Numbered from the stretch's first letter, positions 11,329-24,057 are shown. The stretch: 64,000 nucleotides of DNA from Arachis hypogaea (GCF_003086295.3 NC_092052.1:70720910-70784909), one strand, 5' to 3'. The notes: generated by a model not told the origin, from the letters alone. Made by a program: numbers and translations.

Positions 11329-12200
11329 ATGGACATAAGGTATGATGGTACCAAAGACCCACAAGATCACATCACGGCCTTCGAGGCTAGAATGAACCTA
11401 GAGGGTGTCAGAGATGCGGTCAGGTGCCGTGCATTTCCATTAACCCTGGCAGGGCCAGCAATTTGTTGGTTCAACTCCCTCTCACAAGTTTCTATAACCA
11501 CTTTCTCGGATATTTCTCAGAAGTTTCTAGCTCAATTCACTACATGGATCGCCAAGGCAAAGCACCCACTCAACCTCTTGGGGATAACACAATGGTTTGG
11601 AGAGCCCACGAGAAAGTATCTAGACTATTTCAACAATGAGTGCTTAGAGATTGACAGCCTCACAAACTTCGTGGCCAACTTGTGCTTCACCAACGGCCTT
11701 GTTAACCACCAAGCATGTCTGAACAATACAAGAGATATAATGGATGGCAAGAGATTACATAAAGGATAAGGAAGTTAGCCAGGTGGTAGCCACCAAGAAA
11801 AGGCACCAATCCATCCCACCCTCTTGTCAGGTCGGCAACCTGGAGACATCGAGGGATGCTTCAAGAGAGATGGCATTGGGTGGCCATTTAAACATTTTTC
11901 TCAGGTAGGAAAATTCATGAATTATACCCCCTTGACTGCCCCGATAGTGAAAGTCTTCCAGCAAATTATGGATAGAGGCATTCTCCCCAAATTGACGCAA
12001 TTAAAAGATCGGACGAGAGGGAACAAGAACCTCTAATATGACTACTACTAGGGTTTTGGACACAAGACACAAGATTGCTTCAACCTAGAGGATGGACTGG
12101 AATAATCTATTCGAGAAGGAAAATTGAGTAAATTTTTGCAGTTCATCAAGGAACCAAGAAGAAAAAAAAAGGGAGCATTCTGAAGAGGACTGTGGTTGAG
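11329..12200 (+). pseudogene. gag of the Tat-type element
   Basis: The ORF from 11329 has the Tat gag pattern: YDGTKDPQDH near the start, then CRAFPLTLAGPA, W-F-N-S-L, F-L-A-Q-F and AKHP-LLG motifs of the capsid domain. At about 11755 the frame shifts by one: the stop TAA at 11767 is followed in another frame by DKEVSQVV. The tail YTPLTAPI to TRGNKNL (11915-12036) returns to the original frame and ends in a stop before the expected nucleocapsid part, which can still be traced to about 12200. Confidence 0.75.
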
Positions 12201-12240
12201 CTGTCAAGCCAAGGCAAAACCCCCCGGAGATCCTGGACAT

Positions 12241-15200
12241 AACCTCAATAGTAGTAGTGAATATGGTGGTTGGTAGGAACTTCCCATGAAAGTCGAAGCA
12301 TGCAACAAAAAAGATGTCAAGATATTTGCCGTGGTAACGTGGGAGAGACTTCCCCTCAAAGTGCTCCCCGAAATATCATTTGGCCCAGCAGATCAGTGGT
12401 GCAACAACCTCCTGAAGGACCCGCCAATGGTAGTTATGGTGAGAATCAGGACGGGTTTGGTCAAGGGAATCTTAGTCGACACAGGGCAGGCTCAAACATC
12501 ATATTCCGAAACGTGTTCGATGCCCTGGGTTAAAGGAAGGCAACCTGAAGGACCACCACAAAGTCATGGGGTTAGGCGATAACTACATCAAGCCAAATGG
12601 CTCTGTCGTCCTGCCAATCTGCATCAGTTCCGATGCAAGTAGGAGTCTGCAATGGCTGAATTTGTAGTCCTAAAAGATTTTATGGCGTACAACGTCATCC
12701 TTGGAAGGAGAACCATCAATGACTTGCTAGTAGTCATTTGCACAAAATTCCTAACAATGAAGTTCGTGGCAGACAACAGGTAGGTAGGAACGATTTGAGG
12801 GGATCTGAAAATGGTTGTCGCTTGCAATAACACCCATTTGCCCTTGCAGAGAAGGTCTAAGGAAGCAAGCAGTGTGTTCTTGGCAGACCTGGATGCAAGT
12901 ATCGACGAGCACCCGAGGCCTGAGTCCCAGGATGACTTGAGGCAATTCAAGTAGGGAAGACAGAGGATAAATTCACATTTGTAAACCATGAAAGGACCCC
13001 TCATTGAAGCCATCCGAGATATCAGAGACTTTTTCACTTGGACCGCAACCGATATGCCAGGAATGGACCTAGAATTCATGTCTCACCGATTGGTCGTAAA
13101 GTCAGAGGCAAAGCCCGTGGTTGAGAGGAAGAAAAAGATGTCATTAGAAAGAGCAAACGAGGTGGCCAAGAAGACGGCTAGCCTGTTGGAAGCTAACTTC
13201 ATTAGGGAATTAGACTACTTCCATGTGGCTATCAAAATGTGGTTCTTGTGAAGAAGGCAAACGGGAAGTAAAAAACTTGCATGGCCTATTCGAACCTCAA
13301 CAAGGCCTGTCCAAAAGACTCAGTCCCCTTCCCTAATATAGATGCCTTAGTGGATGCGGCAGCAGGATATAAGTTCTTAAGTTTCATGGATGCATACCCA
13401 GGATATAATTAGATCCCAATGCATCGACCTAAGGAGGAGAAGACAGCGTTTATAATGCCAGGGGGAACATATTGTTACAAAGTCATGCTGTTCGGCCTAA
13501 AAAATGCAGAGACAACTTATCAGAGGTTGATGAATAAGGTCTTTAAGGACCACATAGGCAGGTCAGTAGAAGTCGACATGTTTGTCAAGACAATAGAGCC
13601 AGACAACCTGGTAGCCGACCTGCAGGTCATCTTTGACTCCCTCCGAAAACACAACATGAGACTAAATCCCTTGAAATCTTCTTTTGCCATGTAAGCAAGG
13701 AAGTTCCTAGGATTCATAATCACCCAGAGGGTCGTAGAGTCCAACTTGGATAAATGCGAATGGCAAGCCTAGGTGTATGAAAGATGTACAAAGGCTAGCG
13801 GGGAAGTTAACGGCTCTATCCCATTTCCTCGATGCATTGACAGAAGAAGCTCTGGCTACCGCTTTAGTGCGAGAGGAAGGCAAACAACAATAACCCATAT
13901 ACTTCATAAGTAAGCCCAGGGGTGGTGCTAAGGTACACGAGGCTAGAAAATGTGGCTTTTGCTTTGCTGGTTTCTTGTTGGAGGCTAAGGCAATATTTTC
14001 AGGGACACCCGATCACGGTAAGAACAGACCAAGCAATCAAGCAGATATTGCAGAAACCTGATCTAGCGGGTAGAATGATGGCCGGGCAGTGGAGCCATCC
14101 TAATATGACATCCAATACGAGCCCTACCACGCTGTCAAAGCCCAAGCAGCGGTCTACTTTTTGGTGGAGATAGTCGATGATCCACCAGAGGCCCCGAACA
14201 CACGATAGAAGCTCTATGTTGATAGAACATCCAACCAAGCATTTGGAGAAGCCGGGATAATATTAGAGAACTTGGATGGAATGACTTACGAGCAGTCCAT
14301 CAAGTTCGAGTTCCCGATCTCGAATAACGAAGCAAAATACAAAGCCATGATGGGGCTTAATACTAGCGAAAGAGGGTGTAGAAGCAAGACTTGAAATCAA
14401 TAGTGACTCCCATGTGGTAATGGCCCAAGTGAACAGAACGTACTAAGCTTGGACCTACTACTTCAAAAGTACCTAGAGCAGACTAAACGATTGTGTCGGG
14501 ATTTTGAGGAGGTGGTTGTTTAGCATGTCCCTAGGAAAAGGAACGCTAGAGACGACTTGTTGTTAATGTTGGCTAGCACCAAACCTGGGGTAGAAAATCG
14601 ATCCCTAATCCCAGGCGGGGGAAAAAACCATCCGTAGTCCTTTGTTTAAACCAAGACCACCAGAAACCACCTTCTTAGATAGACCCAATCCAATGATTCC
14701 TCAAAAAGGGAGACCTACCAGAGGACACGGAAGAAGCTAAGCTCGTGAAAAGAAAGGACACCAAGTATACAATGTTGTAGGGCCAACTATACAAGACAGG
14801 GATAAATCAACCTTTGCTGAAGAGTATGCAACTCGGGCAGACAGAATATATCTTGAAGGAGGTGCACGAAAGATGTTGTGAGCACCACATTAGGGGGAAG
14901 TCCTTAGCCCTGAAGCTCATCAAGGTTGGTTATTATCGGCCTACAATGATGATCGATGCTAGCGAGTATATGAAGAAGTGCCTCAGGTGCCAAGAGAATA
15001 CAAACTTTCATAAGGCACCAGCCGAGGAATTGAGCTTCATCATGGCCTCCTGACCTTTCTCCCAAAAGGGAGTCGACTTTCTAGGCCCATTTCCGATAGC
15101 CTGAGGACAAGGCAAGAACCACTGGCAATCATCTGCAAATTGTCATAAATTCTTGTAGAGGCAGGTGATCGCCAGGTTCAGAATTTCCAGAGATCTTAAT

Positions 15201-15841
15201 ATCAGACAATATGATACAATTCTCTGATAAGAAGTTTAGAGAGTTCCTAGCCAGGCTTAGTATCAAGCAAATGTTCTACTCTGTAGAACACCACCAGAGT
15301 AACAGGCAAGTGGAGGTAGCAAACAAGATCATTTTGAAAGGATGGAGAAAGCATTTGGAGTAGAGGAAAGGCTTATGGGCAGATGAGCTGGCCTTGGTCC
15401 TATGGTCTTACAGGACGACGCCACAATCCGCAATCAGGAAAATGCCTTTCCGTCTTATTTACAGAGTTAATGTCGTTATTCCTATCGACATAGGGGAACC
15501 CAGCCCAAGATTGTTGTTAGGACGAGGCAACGAGGTAAGCAAAAAAGAGTTGTTAGATGAAACCAGGGCAATGGCTCATTTGTCAAAAGCAGAAGCACCG
15601 GCTGGCACTGTGGTATAATCACAAGGTACAAAATAGAAGATTCGAGGAAGAAGACCTAGTCCTGCGGTGCAATGACATCGGACCACCGACCCCAGCGAAA
15701 GGGAAACTATCCCCCAATTGGGAAGGACCTTATAGGGTAAAAGAAGTAAAGGGCAAAGGCACGTATAAGCTGAAGAGACTAGACGGGAAGGAGGTACCGA
15801 GGACTTGGAATGCAGCAAACCTTACGGGATTCTACTCTTAA
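12241..15841 (+). pseudogene. pol of the Tat-type element (PR-RT-RH-INT), heavily decayed
   Basis: Protease: the active-site triplet is seen as VDTG at about 12476-12487, followed by a frameshift into SNIIFRNVF. RT: MPGMD and SHRL (13053-13092), then FMDAYPGYN (13384-13410), YCYKVMLFGLKNAE (13470-13511). The Y-x-D-D active site is gone: at 13569-13580 the sequence reads EVDM where three codons are missing, an in-frame 9-base deletion. RNase H is traceable across 13740-14600 only in fragments. Integrase: the zinc-binding H/C pattern at 14840-15000 (KKCLRCQ) is clear, the core is riddled with stops, and the C-terminus ends at RTWNAANL and TAA at 15839-15841. Not functional. Confidence 0.8.
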
Positions 15842-16559
15842 ATAGCAGGGCTTCACACACCCTGACGGTCTCCCGAGCACAATTTGGTGATACTTTGTCC
15901 CCTTTTTGCTACTTTTGATTTGCTTATGATTTGTGTTAGTCTCATTATCATTGCACGCTTTCTTGTATTGTCAAAAAATAGTCTATAAAATGAAAAGGTA
16001 CTTTTTCACTTTACCATCTACTAAGAACGGCGGCAAGGAGTTTTAATGAGGCCATTTGTTAAATCCCTTTTGAGCGTAATTTATTTTTTAAAAAGTATAA
16101 TCTATGAAATCAGGTACTTGTCCTTTCACTATCAACACAAAAGGACGGCAAGGGACTTTGACGAGGCCCAAGCTTAACTAAAAGTCATTTTTTCTTTTGA
16201 GAAGCATTTCTCAAGTTAAGACTATGGCTTCCCGATACTAATCAACCCAGGAGCTCCCTACGCAAAGAACATAGATATCCATCGAAATATAGCTAAACGG
16301 AAATAAACATAAACATCACGCGATTAAGCGGCTAGAGTAATTAAAAGCGGACAAGGTAATCAGCCATAAAAATAAATCTGCTAGTTCAAAAGCCCACAGG
16401 TCAGGAATTCAAAAGTCTACGAAAAGAAGGGCAACACATCAGCCCAACAAAATCCAAAACAACCAAAAAAAAGTTCAAACTACAATAACTTAGAAACAGA
16501 GGGCAATTACAAGAAAAGGAAACTAAGTCTAAAAGATGGAAGGAAAGTAGCTATGGCTT
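15842..16559 (+). repeat. Non-coding stretch with a diverged tandem repeat (about 119 bp)
   Basis: Two similar blocks start with TCTAT at 15982 and 16101 and share ACTTTTTCACT/CCTTTCACTAT, GG(C/A)GGCAAGG and ACGAGGCC/ATGAGGCC pieces in the same order. Retand-type elements are known to amplify short tandem repeats at this place, between pol and the 3' LTR. No ORF is supported here. Right after the pol stop, CAGGG and CCCTG could form a short hairpin (15847-15865). Confidence 0.55.
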
Positions 16560-17785
16560 CGGCATGTCGACAATCTTGCCATCCTAGATCATCTTGAAAG
16601 TACCAACAGCAGAAGTATCAAAGCCGGGAGCCAGCTGGAGGACCTGAGCCTTAATCACCTCCTCGGTACCAAAAATGGCATCCCGAGCATCCTTTATTAT
16701 CTCTTTGTTTTTTTTACGCATGTTGGTGGCCTTAAAGCGAGCTGAATCTACCAATTTCACAGCCCTCAGCCAACTCTTTGTCAAGATCCTTCACCTTATT
16801 TGCTACTGCCACGGCCCAACCCTGAGCATCGTTAATTTGCATAAAGAGAGTGAGGTCCCAATCAACAAGTCGTTGGATTTCCTCGCCATCTTCCTTCAGC
16901 TACTTCTCAGCACCCGCCAGCTTAGTCCCCATAGTTTCCTTATCATCTTTCAGCTTAGCAATTTCACGCTGGGCGGCCCTATGCTTACTTCCAGAACCTG
17001 GCACTGTGCTAAGACCAGCTGCACCTACCTCATTATAGTGGCGGCTCGTAGGAGACTCCGGTATGTTTACTTAGCTTGGGCAGACAAGTTTTCCTCGCGA
17101 AAGAAGTTCTTGGTACCTGGCAGCAGCTGGGAGTCAATGAAGCCACCAGTGTCAAAATGCTTCTCCATAACAGAAGGAAGCTGTCCTGGGCTACAAGTTT
17201 TTTGTTTCTTGAGGTTAGAAATCACAAGTACATCTTTCTCCTCGACCTGAACCCCCAAAGAGTGCTTAATCATAGCTTCCTTACCCTGGTCAACCCCACT
17301 GGTCACATCATGACCAGGTTGGGACTCTGGCTGGGGCACGGATTGGACCTCTAGTTCCTCGGTCTGAAGGGTCATTGCTTGAGAAGTTAGGGAATCAAAG
17401 TTGTCGTCTCTAGCAGAAAAGAAGTAAGTCATCAAATGACTAAGGAAGTGTTCCCAGTAGCAATCCCAACTACAAAAGGTAAAAAAAGCCAAGTTACAAA
17501 GTCGTCAATAAAGTTACAGTATATAAATCGGGTACACTAAAGAATAATAGCAGGAATAATGCCATCATAGCTACACAATCTCGACCGGCTTCCCGGTCAC
17601 CAATTAAGAGATGAGGATTAAGGGGTTAGAACCAAATATCTCCAGCAAAACATCGGCGATCTGCTGGTTCTACCGTCCTATGCCCTCATAGGTCACCTTA
17701 ATCATATAATTGGAGCCGGTGCCAAAGCTCCAGTAAGTCGGAATGCACCTTTCCCCTTCAAGGGTGAGCCAAAAGGGGTGAGGAC
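16560..17785 (-). pseudogene. Antisense extra ORF of the Tat-type element, truncated by B
   Basis: Coding pieces lie on the strand opposite to pol: 17067-17492 (Ser/Glu-rich, with VISNLKKQKTC), a coiled-coil-like piece at 16840-17030 (AQREIAKLKDDKETMG), and 16584-16784 (Lys-rich). Further upstream on the minus strand, 17580-17785 reads WLTLEGERCIPTYWSF and similar, broken by stops. Antisense extra ORFs downstream of pol are known in some Tat elements; I infer that this is one, in several exons or frames. Element B is inserted in it at 17785/17786, so its start lies beyond the window. Function unknown. Confidence 0.55.
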
Positions 17786-19528
17786 TGATGGGGACAGAAT
17801 ACCGTCGGTAAGGAATTTCACATGATTTTCACTTTGCAAGTATAGCCCTCAATCGACAAATAATCTGTGAATCAAATTTAGAAGGAATTGGTTGTCACAA
17901 GTTCAACCCCAATAAAAATAACCGAAGAATTCAAACTTCGGGTCGTCTCACAAGGAATGGGCAAACATGTGCATCAATATTGGTTAGAATTCCGGGGTTG
18001 CAAGTCATGAGCAAGAAATTAAACTAAGAATCCTAACAAGCAAGTAATCTTGAAGTGCAAGAAACTAATTCAAGTAACTAAAGCAAGGTGTGAGCAATTC
18101 CAAACTAATAAGATAACATCCAATATAAGTCTACTCTAAAACTAAACAAATAACTATGACTAAGACAAGACAATTAGGATTTTTTGGGTTTTCAAATATG
18201 AATAATAAAGCAACTCTTGGCTAGACATGGGAATTGGGATCACTATCCTTGTCTAATAACCATATCTTGACAATTATGAGGAACTAAACTCATTAAGTCT
18301 ACTTCTATACTTGAAGTATGTTAAATGGTTTAGTCAACATCAACCCATAAGGTCCAACCTAGCTACTAATTGATTTAGTAGAAGGCTAGTATCAATGGCT
18401 ATCAAATTGACCACTAAGGGTTCCCAAATCATCAAATTCATTAGACCCAATGACTCAAGTTTACCCAATTCCCTTAGCCTAGGTCAAGAGTAAAGAGAAC
18501 TACTCCATAATCAAAGGAAATATTTCATCAAACACATGGTGAGCATTACTAAAAGACATATTCAAAGTGCAATTAAATTGAAATTAACAAGTACCCACTA
18601 ACAATTATCAACATACAATCACTCAAACAACACAATTAATCATGAAAATCATCAATGTAACATTAGAAATTCAAGATTCACAAGATTCATGAAATGGGTA
18701 TAAAATAACAATTGAAAAGAAAACATAAAACTACACAAAAGCTAAACAAAATTATGCTAAGAAATTCAAATTAATCAATTAAAACTAGTAATTAACAAGA
18801 TCCAATTCAGAATTCAACAAGGGAAGATCAAATCAAACTAGATCTAGAGAGGAACAAGGGTTTCTCTCTCTAGAATAACAAGAACTAAAAACTAGCTAAA
18901 AATTGTGTCTAAGTGTGAATGAATGATCCCCCCCTTTTCCCCTAACATCCTTGGGTCTTTTCCATGCAGAACCAGCTTGAATTTGGGCCTCTTAAGCCTC
19001 GAAAATCGCCAGGCATGATTTCCTTTAATGAGGTCACGTGCAGCTTATCGCGTGTACGCGCCATGCGTGCGTGCGTGCCAATTGATTTTGTGATCCACGC
19101 GTGCACGCCATGTACGCGTGTGCGCCGGTGTTGTTTTCCTTAATATGTGCGGATGCGCCGATCTTCGCGCGCCGCTTCCAGCTGTCCACATCCACGCGTG
19201 CACGCAAGGTGCGCGTGCGCGTCCATGCTGACATTCCCAAAATCCAAATCTTCATGTTCCTTCCTCTTGTGCATGCTTTCTTTCTCTCTTCTAGGCCATT
19301 CTTGCCCCATAAATTCTGAAATCACTTAACAAACACATCATGGCATCGAATGGTAATAGAAGAGGATCAAAATATATCAATTCTAAGGCAAAAGAAGCAT
19401 GTTTTTCATCCTGGAGTAAAATTAGGAAGAGAACACAAAACCATGCAATTCTTGTGAATAAGTGTGAAAAATATTGACAAAAACTCCCAAATTCTACACA
19501 ATATAAACCACAAAATTGGGGTTTATCA
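17786..19528 (-). repeat. 3' LTR of element B (1743 bp)
   Basis: In element sense it starts TGATAAACCCCAATTTTG at 19528 and ends GTCCCCATCA at 17786. The end matches the short piece of 5' LTR at 48638-48702 with a few substitutions. ATAAACC and GGTTTAT form an inverted repeat at the tip. At 19030-19230 it carries the CGCGTGCACGC-type CpG-rich motif block. Confidence 0.92.
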
Positions 19529-19566
19529 AATCTCCCCACACTTAAATCAAGCATGTCCTCATGCTT
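19529..19566 (-). promoter_or_regulatory. Polypurine tract and upstream hairpin of element B
   Basis: On the minus strand AAGTGTGGGGAGATT abuts the 3' LTR and is the plus-strand primer. Twenty bases upstream of the LTR is a hairpin: stem AAGCATG, loop AGGA, stem CATGCTT (19549-19566), plus one wobble pair. The same arrangement is present in E, D and C. Between 19567 and 21013 I see no gene; the sequence is AT-rich with a CT/T-rich tract at 20200-20330. Confidence 0.8.
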
Positions 19567-21013
19567 AAAATAAAAGACCAAGGATCATGGTAAGAAAGGG
19601 TTTATTAAATGCAAATTTCATAAGTGAATGCATACAACTAATGTAAAATCATCTATCTACTTGGTCAAGAGTAAATCTATCCTCCAAGAACACATATGAG
19701 CATACGGGGTGAAAATGATATGTAGTTCATAAATCCTACCAATTCGAACATTACTATGAAGTGCATATAACTTGCTAGATGAACGCTTGTGAAAGCCGGG
19801 AACAAGGAGTTGAGCATCGAACCCTCACCGGAAGTGTGTCCGCTCTATCCGCTTGAGTGTATAAGGTTTATCACTCAATCCTTTCCTAATCATGCTTTCC
19901 AAGATTTGTCCTTCATCTAACAATCAACAATTACTTAATGCATGCTTACAAGTATCCTGAGGTCTTATTCATGGGTTGTAATGGGGCTAGGGTGAAGGTA
20001 AGGATGTATATGGTCAAGTGAGCTTAAAATTTGAATCCTTGATTAACCTAAGATCCCACTAGACACATAGAACAACCTATACAACTATAATACAATACCT
20101 AGCTACCCATGGGTTTCACTTTTGCATACTCATGCATTCTCTTCAATTCACATCCTATATGCGTTGTTATTATTACTTCATCTTGAGGCATTTTTTGTCC
20201 CCTTTCATTGCTTTCTCTTTTTTTTCATATTTTTGTTTCTTCTATATTTTTTTCTATTTCTCTTTTCTTACATTCTCATATACACACAATTTTTTTTTCT
20301 TTTTGGTCCCCTTTTTCTTGGGGTTTCATGTACAAAAGTTTCAATGCATATGGTTCAATCATTCAATACATGAGTATGTTCCCGATTTCCAAAATTTTCA
20401 ATTACAATTACAAATATACCTCTTTACATCTACCCAAGTTCCCAAGTACACCCTCCCAATTGAATGATACACACCTCCACTTACCTAAGCTAATCAAGGA
20501 TCCAAATCTAGGGACATTCATTATTTTTCACTTAGGATTGTTGATGTGCTCTATTTAAGAACAAAAAGGGGTTTATCATGGGCTCAAAATTGGTTAACAA
20601 TGGTAGATAAAAGGGTTAAGGCCGTTTGGGAAAAGTGACTATTGAAATGATGGCCTCAATCATGTAAATGCATTCATACACAAAGTAATGGACATATAGA
20701 ATCAGACAAAGCAAGGATTACAATCATAGAGAGAGAATAATGCACACAAGAATGGAAAATAGTGGTTAGAAGGCATAACCAAACAATAGGATCAAAACTT
20801 ACATGCTTGTGTTCTTAGCTCAATCACTATGTTCCAAAATAAGTTCTTGAAGCAAGTTTATCGCAAAAAATTTTTCAAAATTGGTAGGGTACCCCGAAAT
20901 TATAGTTTCTTGGGGAAGAAGTCTTTATTTTGACCAAGTAACTCTATAGAGACTAACTATCATGCAAAGGGTATTTACAAGCAAGACTAACTACAAATGC
21001 AATGTACTAACTA

Positions 21014-22342
21014 CTAAGCAAAAGATAAATCCATGGGTGTTGAAGGGAAGAGATTGTTACCCATGAAGATCGGTCGAACGACCTCTCCACACTTGAATTT
21101 AGCATGGTCCTCCGTGCTACCAACAATGCGCAAAGGGCGGTCGGGACCAGAACCTTCACTATCTCCTCCATCAGAGCTCTCGTCACTTGGGTTTGAGGTG
21201 GATGTGAATATTTCGGGTTCCTCCATGCTAGAGGTAACACAACGCAGAAGCTTCTTGATGTAAGTGTATCGGCATTGGTTGCGCCGCTCATATCTATCAA
21301 TCATCCGGTGTAGATCTTCTATCCTTTGATGGGTGGATCTTTGCTGTGGTGGTAACGATGAGGTGGAAGGAATGGTAGATGGGAGGGCTATGTCAAGGCT
21401 TAGGTTGTTCATAGGAAGATGTAAGTATTTTTCGCTTGGGACCACATCGCCCTTAGCCAAAATTATAGCCTCTGTGTCCATGGCTTCCCAAGGAACACCC
21501 GCAGCAGCAACTAAATCAGATACCAATGCTGGAAATGGCAAATTACCCCGGGCATGGACTTGACCCATCACTTGCTTGATAAGAAGCGGAATGTTCACCG
21601 GTCTCTCCGTGAGAACACAGCAAACAAGCAAGGTGAGATCCGCCGTGAAGGACGACTTGTGGGTGCTAGGTAGCACATAGTGGGGTAGGATCTGGGCCTA
21701 AGCTCTTGCTTCTACAGTGAGGAAACATGCGTTAATGCACTTGGGCCTCATCCGGAGTCGACCATGGGTCCAAAATGTCTCTGGTTCAGCGATGACTCAG
21801 AGGATCGAGTCCCAATCAAATCCAAACTTTTCTCACTGACGTAAGACCTCTTGGTAGCCATCCATGTCACTTGGTACTGGTAACACATGAAGCACTTGCT
21901 TATATAGCTTCCTCTGAAACTGAGACTTGCTTCCGGCGCACGTACACCGATTGAAGAGAAGGAAGATGGTAGTTAGTGTAGAGCTCTACCACCCATGAGA
22001 GGTTGACCTCTTGTGGTTTTCTCAGAAGAAACTCCCATCCTCGCCATTCAATGCGGGGTAGAATACAAGGAGCCACCTTGTCAGACAGGACAAGTAGATG
22101 CTCGGCATGATAGTTCCTTTCAACCATGGTGGGAACACAAGTTCACAGAAGCGGTTGGAGAACCTTGAAGAATCCTTTGCTGTGTTGCTCTTCTCTTTGT
22201 CATCAATAGGAGCGGGTGCCTTCGCCTTCTTAGATAGGGGTTTGGCTCCTAATGAAGAGTGCGCCTTAGAGTTTGACTTTTGGGGTGCCCTCTTTACGGC
22301 TGGTTTCCTTGAAGCTTTCTCCTTGCCTTTCTTGGTGGCCAT
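21014..22342 (-). pseudogene. Extra ORF of element B downstream of pol (Athila env-like position)
   Basis: The ATG at 22340-22342 starts MATKKGKEKA, a Lys/Ala-rich stretch that looks like a nuclear localisation signal. A frameshift near 22127 moves reading to NYHAEHLLVLSD and WRGWEFLL (21900-22127), and another carries it to the third block at 21014-21676 (LLVCCVLTERPVNIP, ARGNLPFPALV, then a coiled-coil-like EDLHRMIDRYERRN and an acidic Ser/Asp tail ending near FKCGEVV). The middle resembles the plant retroelement domain filed as a putative plant transposon protein, found in extra ORFs of Athila elements. It occupies the place of the env-like gene. No signal peptide or membrane segment is seen. 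Function unknown. Confidence 0.7.
21081..21119 (-). promoter_or_regulatory. Second hairpin-plus-polypurine module, inside the B extra ORF
   Basis: On the minus strand a hairpin (stem TAGCACGG, loop AGGA, stem CCATGCTA; one C-A mismatch, 21100-21119) is followed by TTCAAGTGTGGAGAGGT. This copies the layout of the true hairpin and polypurine tract at 19529-19566, about 1.55 kb upstream of the 3' LTR. Here it is also read as protein (EDHAKFKCGEV). Confidence 0.6.
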
Positions 22343-22367
22343 CCTGAAAAAGAAAGGGAAAGAAGGA
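22341..22367 (-). promoter_or_regulatory. Predicted 3' splice site before the B extra ORF
   Basis: On the minus strand a pyrimidine run (CTTTCCCTTTCTTTTTCAG) ends in AG directly before GATGGCC, the start of the extra ORF. Element E has the same arrangement at 30638-30658. It suggests the extra ORF is translated from a spliced RNA. The branch point and donor are not identified. Confidence 0.55.
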
Positions 22368-23227
22368 AAGCATTAAACCCAAAGGATCATCTCAACAAAA
22401 ATATGCAAGTGAGAGATAGTACCCAAAAGAAATGGTGCAATAAAGCAATTATAGAGGCACGGGTCATAACACTTGACATGGGATGCAAGAGGGTGTAAAG
22501 CATACAATATGGCATGAGAAGAATAATCTCAAGCATCCATAACAAAGAGCAAGTCATATTCAATAAGTATCTAATTAGCAAGTATAAAGCAAAGTGGAAT
22601 CAATGCACTTAGAAGAGAGCAAGTGAATGAGGAGGAAGCACCAAATTGAAGGTATATGATTAAAATAAACCAAAATGGCATTCGTGCATTTCCTCGAACA
22701 CTTGGTATGCAGTTATCAAGTAATGAGCAATTATGAGATACTTAACCAATTAGAAGCCCAAAATGAAATGTCAATCATCACACAACATCACCTACTAACA
22801 AATATAATGAAAGACAATCAAGAAGATCTATTAAAGCAAATGAAAACTCAAATTCAACATCCATGGAAAAGCAAGAAAAAGAAAAGGTAAACAAACAAGA
22901 ATAAGTAGTATAATCATGCAACTAAAGGAGAAAATAAGTGAATCAACAAGAAACATCTAACTAGAAAAGAGACTATGCAAAGAGAGTAAGAGATGAGATA
23001 TAGAAGAAGTAGAACCTTGAGAAGTGTAGAAGAATCAAGGTAGAATTTTCTTTTTGTGAAAATGAGAAAGAGGTAGAAGAGATGTAGTGCCACCGGAAGT
23101 GGTGGTGGTCGCCGGTGAGTGGCCGGAGACGATGGTGAAGTATGGAAGAAGAAGGAGAAGAGAGGAGGTGATGGGAGAAGAATGAAGAAGAAAGGAAATA
23201 AGAAAAGAGGTGAGAAAGAGGGAAGAG

Positions 23228-23745
23228 GCAGGGCGCGCAAGGTTTAAAACTAGGTCGCACAATCGATGCGCGCGCGCACGGTGCGCCTGTGCGTCGATGA
23301 GGATGGGGCGAGGGGCGCGTACGCGTGAAGATAGTTGGGCTCCTGGCACAGAGTTGGCACAAAGTAGGCCTAACTCTCGGGCTATTTGTACCAGAGTTGG
23401 CATGCAGCACAGGCGGCGCGGACGCGCACAGTGCGCAGACGCATGCCTGGTCAAATTGACGACCGGCGCGGACGCGCCAAGTACTCCTGCGCGTCAGTGC
23501 GGGCACAGAATAGGCATAATTATGGCAAAACTCTCTGGTTTTTGTTCCAGGGAGTCCTTATCGCACAGGGCGCTTGCACGTCGATGGTCAAGTTACAAGG
23601 GGCGCGCAGGCGCCACGTACGCTGGTGTGTGGGTGCCTAGCATGAAGTGGGCACAAGGTGGGCAGAACTCTCGGGTTTTTGGACCAGAGTATGAAATACA
23701 CCACCGGCGCGCGCGCGCGCACAATGCTCTCGCGCGCGGATGCCC
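23228..23745. repeat. CpG-rich iterated motif block between integrase and extra ORF of B
   Basis: Clusters of GCGCGGACGCGC, GGCGCGCAGGCGCC and GCGCGCGCGCGC sequences recur every 50-130 bp, separated by unique sequence. The motif is related to blocks in the LTRs of A, B and E and in the middle of E. ORFs across it are Arg/Ala-rich chance products. The flanks 22343-23227 and 23746-24057 hold no gene. Confidence 0.75.
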
Positions 23746-24057
23746 CTTTTTCCTTGTTTTGTTTTTTTTTTGTTTTTTTATAACATAGAAAGGGCTGTTC
23801 TAACATATTCTTGGCAGGTGTTTAAGCTAGTAATCAAGAAAACACTCACAAATTCATGCACTATTCAAAATATAGCATTCTCTCTACTTCAACAATTCAT
23901 CCATACCAAAATGATAAAATCTATATGAACATCCTAGTTATCCAACAAGATCAACAAAACTAGCATTCCTATGCAATTAACAACATCAAGAAGTCACAAA
24001 ATATACAAAAATCTAGAGCTAAAAACAAGAAGGTATACACAAGGAAGATCTTACCAC

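Larger units (their letters stand above)
10361..17785 (+). mobile_element. Decayed Tat/Retand-type Ty3/gypsy element, host of element B
   Basis: The order is LTR-like sequence, primer-binding-site-like motif, gag, protease, RT, RNase H, integrase, a non-coding stretch with tandem repeats, and an extra ORF on the opposite strand. That layout and the sequence of gag and RT fit the Tat (Retand) branch. It is cut at 17785/17786 by element B; its 3' end lies beyond the window. All coding parts carry many stops and frameshifts, so this is the oldest layer of the right-hand nest. Confidence 0.75.

Noticed and set aside
21014..22342. Calling the extra ORFs envelope genes
   Set aside because: No signal peptide, transmembrane segment or Cys pattern of an envelope protein is visible in B, C or D; only the position is env-like.
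22973..23788. ORFs of up to 192 codons across the CpG-rich block of element B
   Set aside because: Arg/Ala/Cys-rich strings from repeated GCGCG motifs, open in three frames; no family resemblance.
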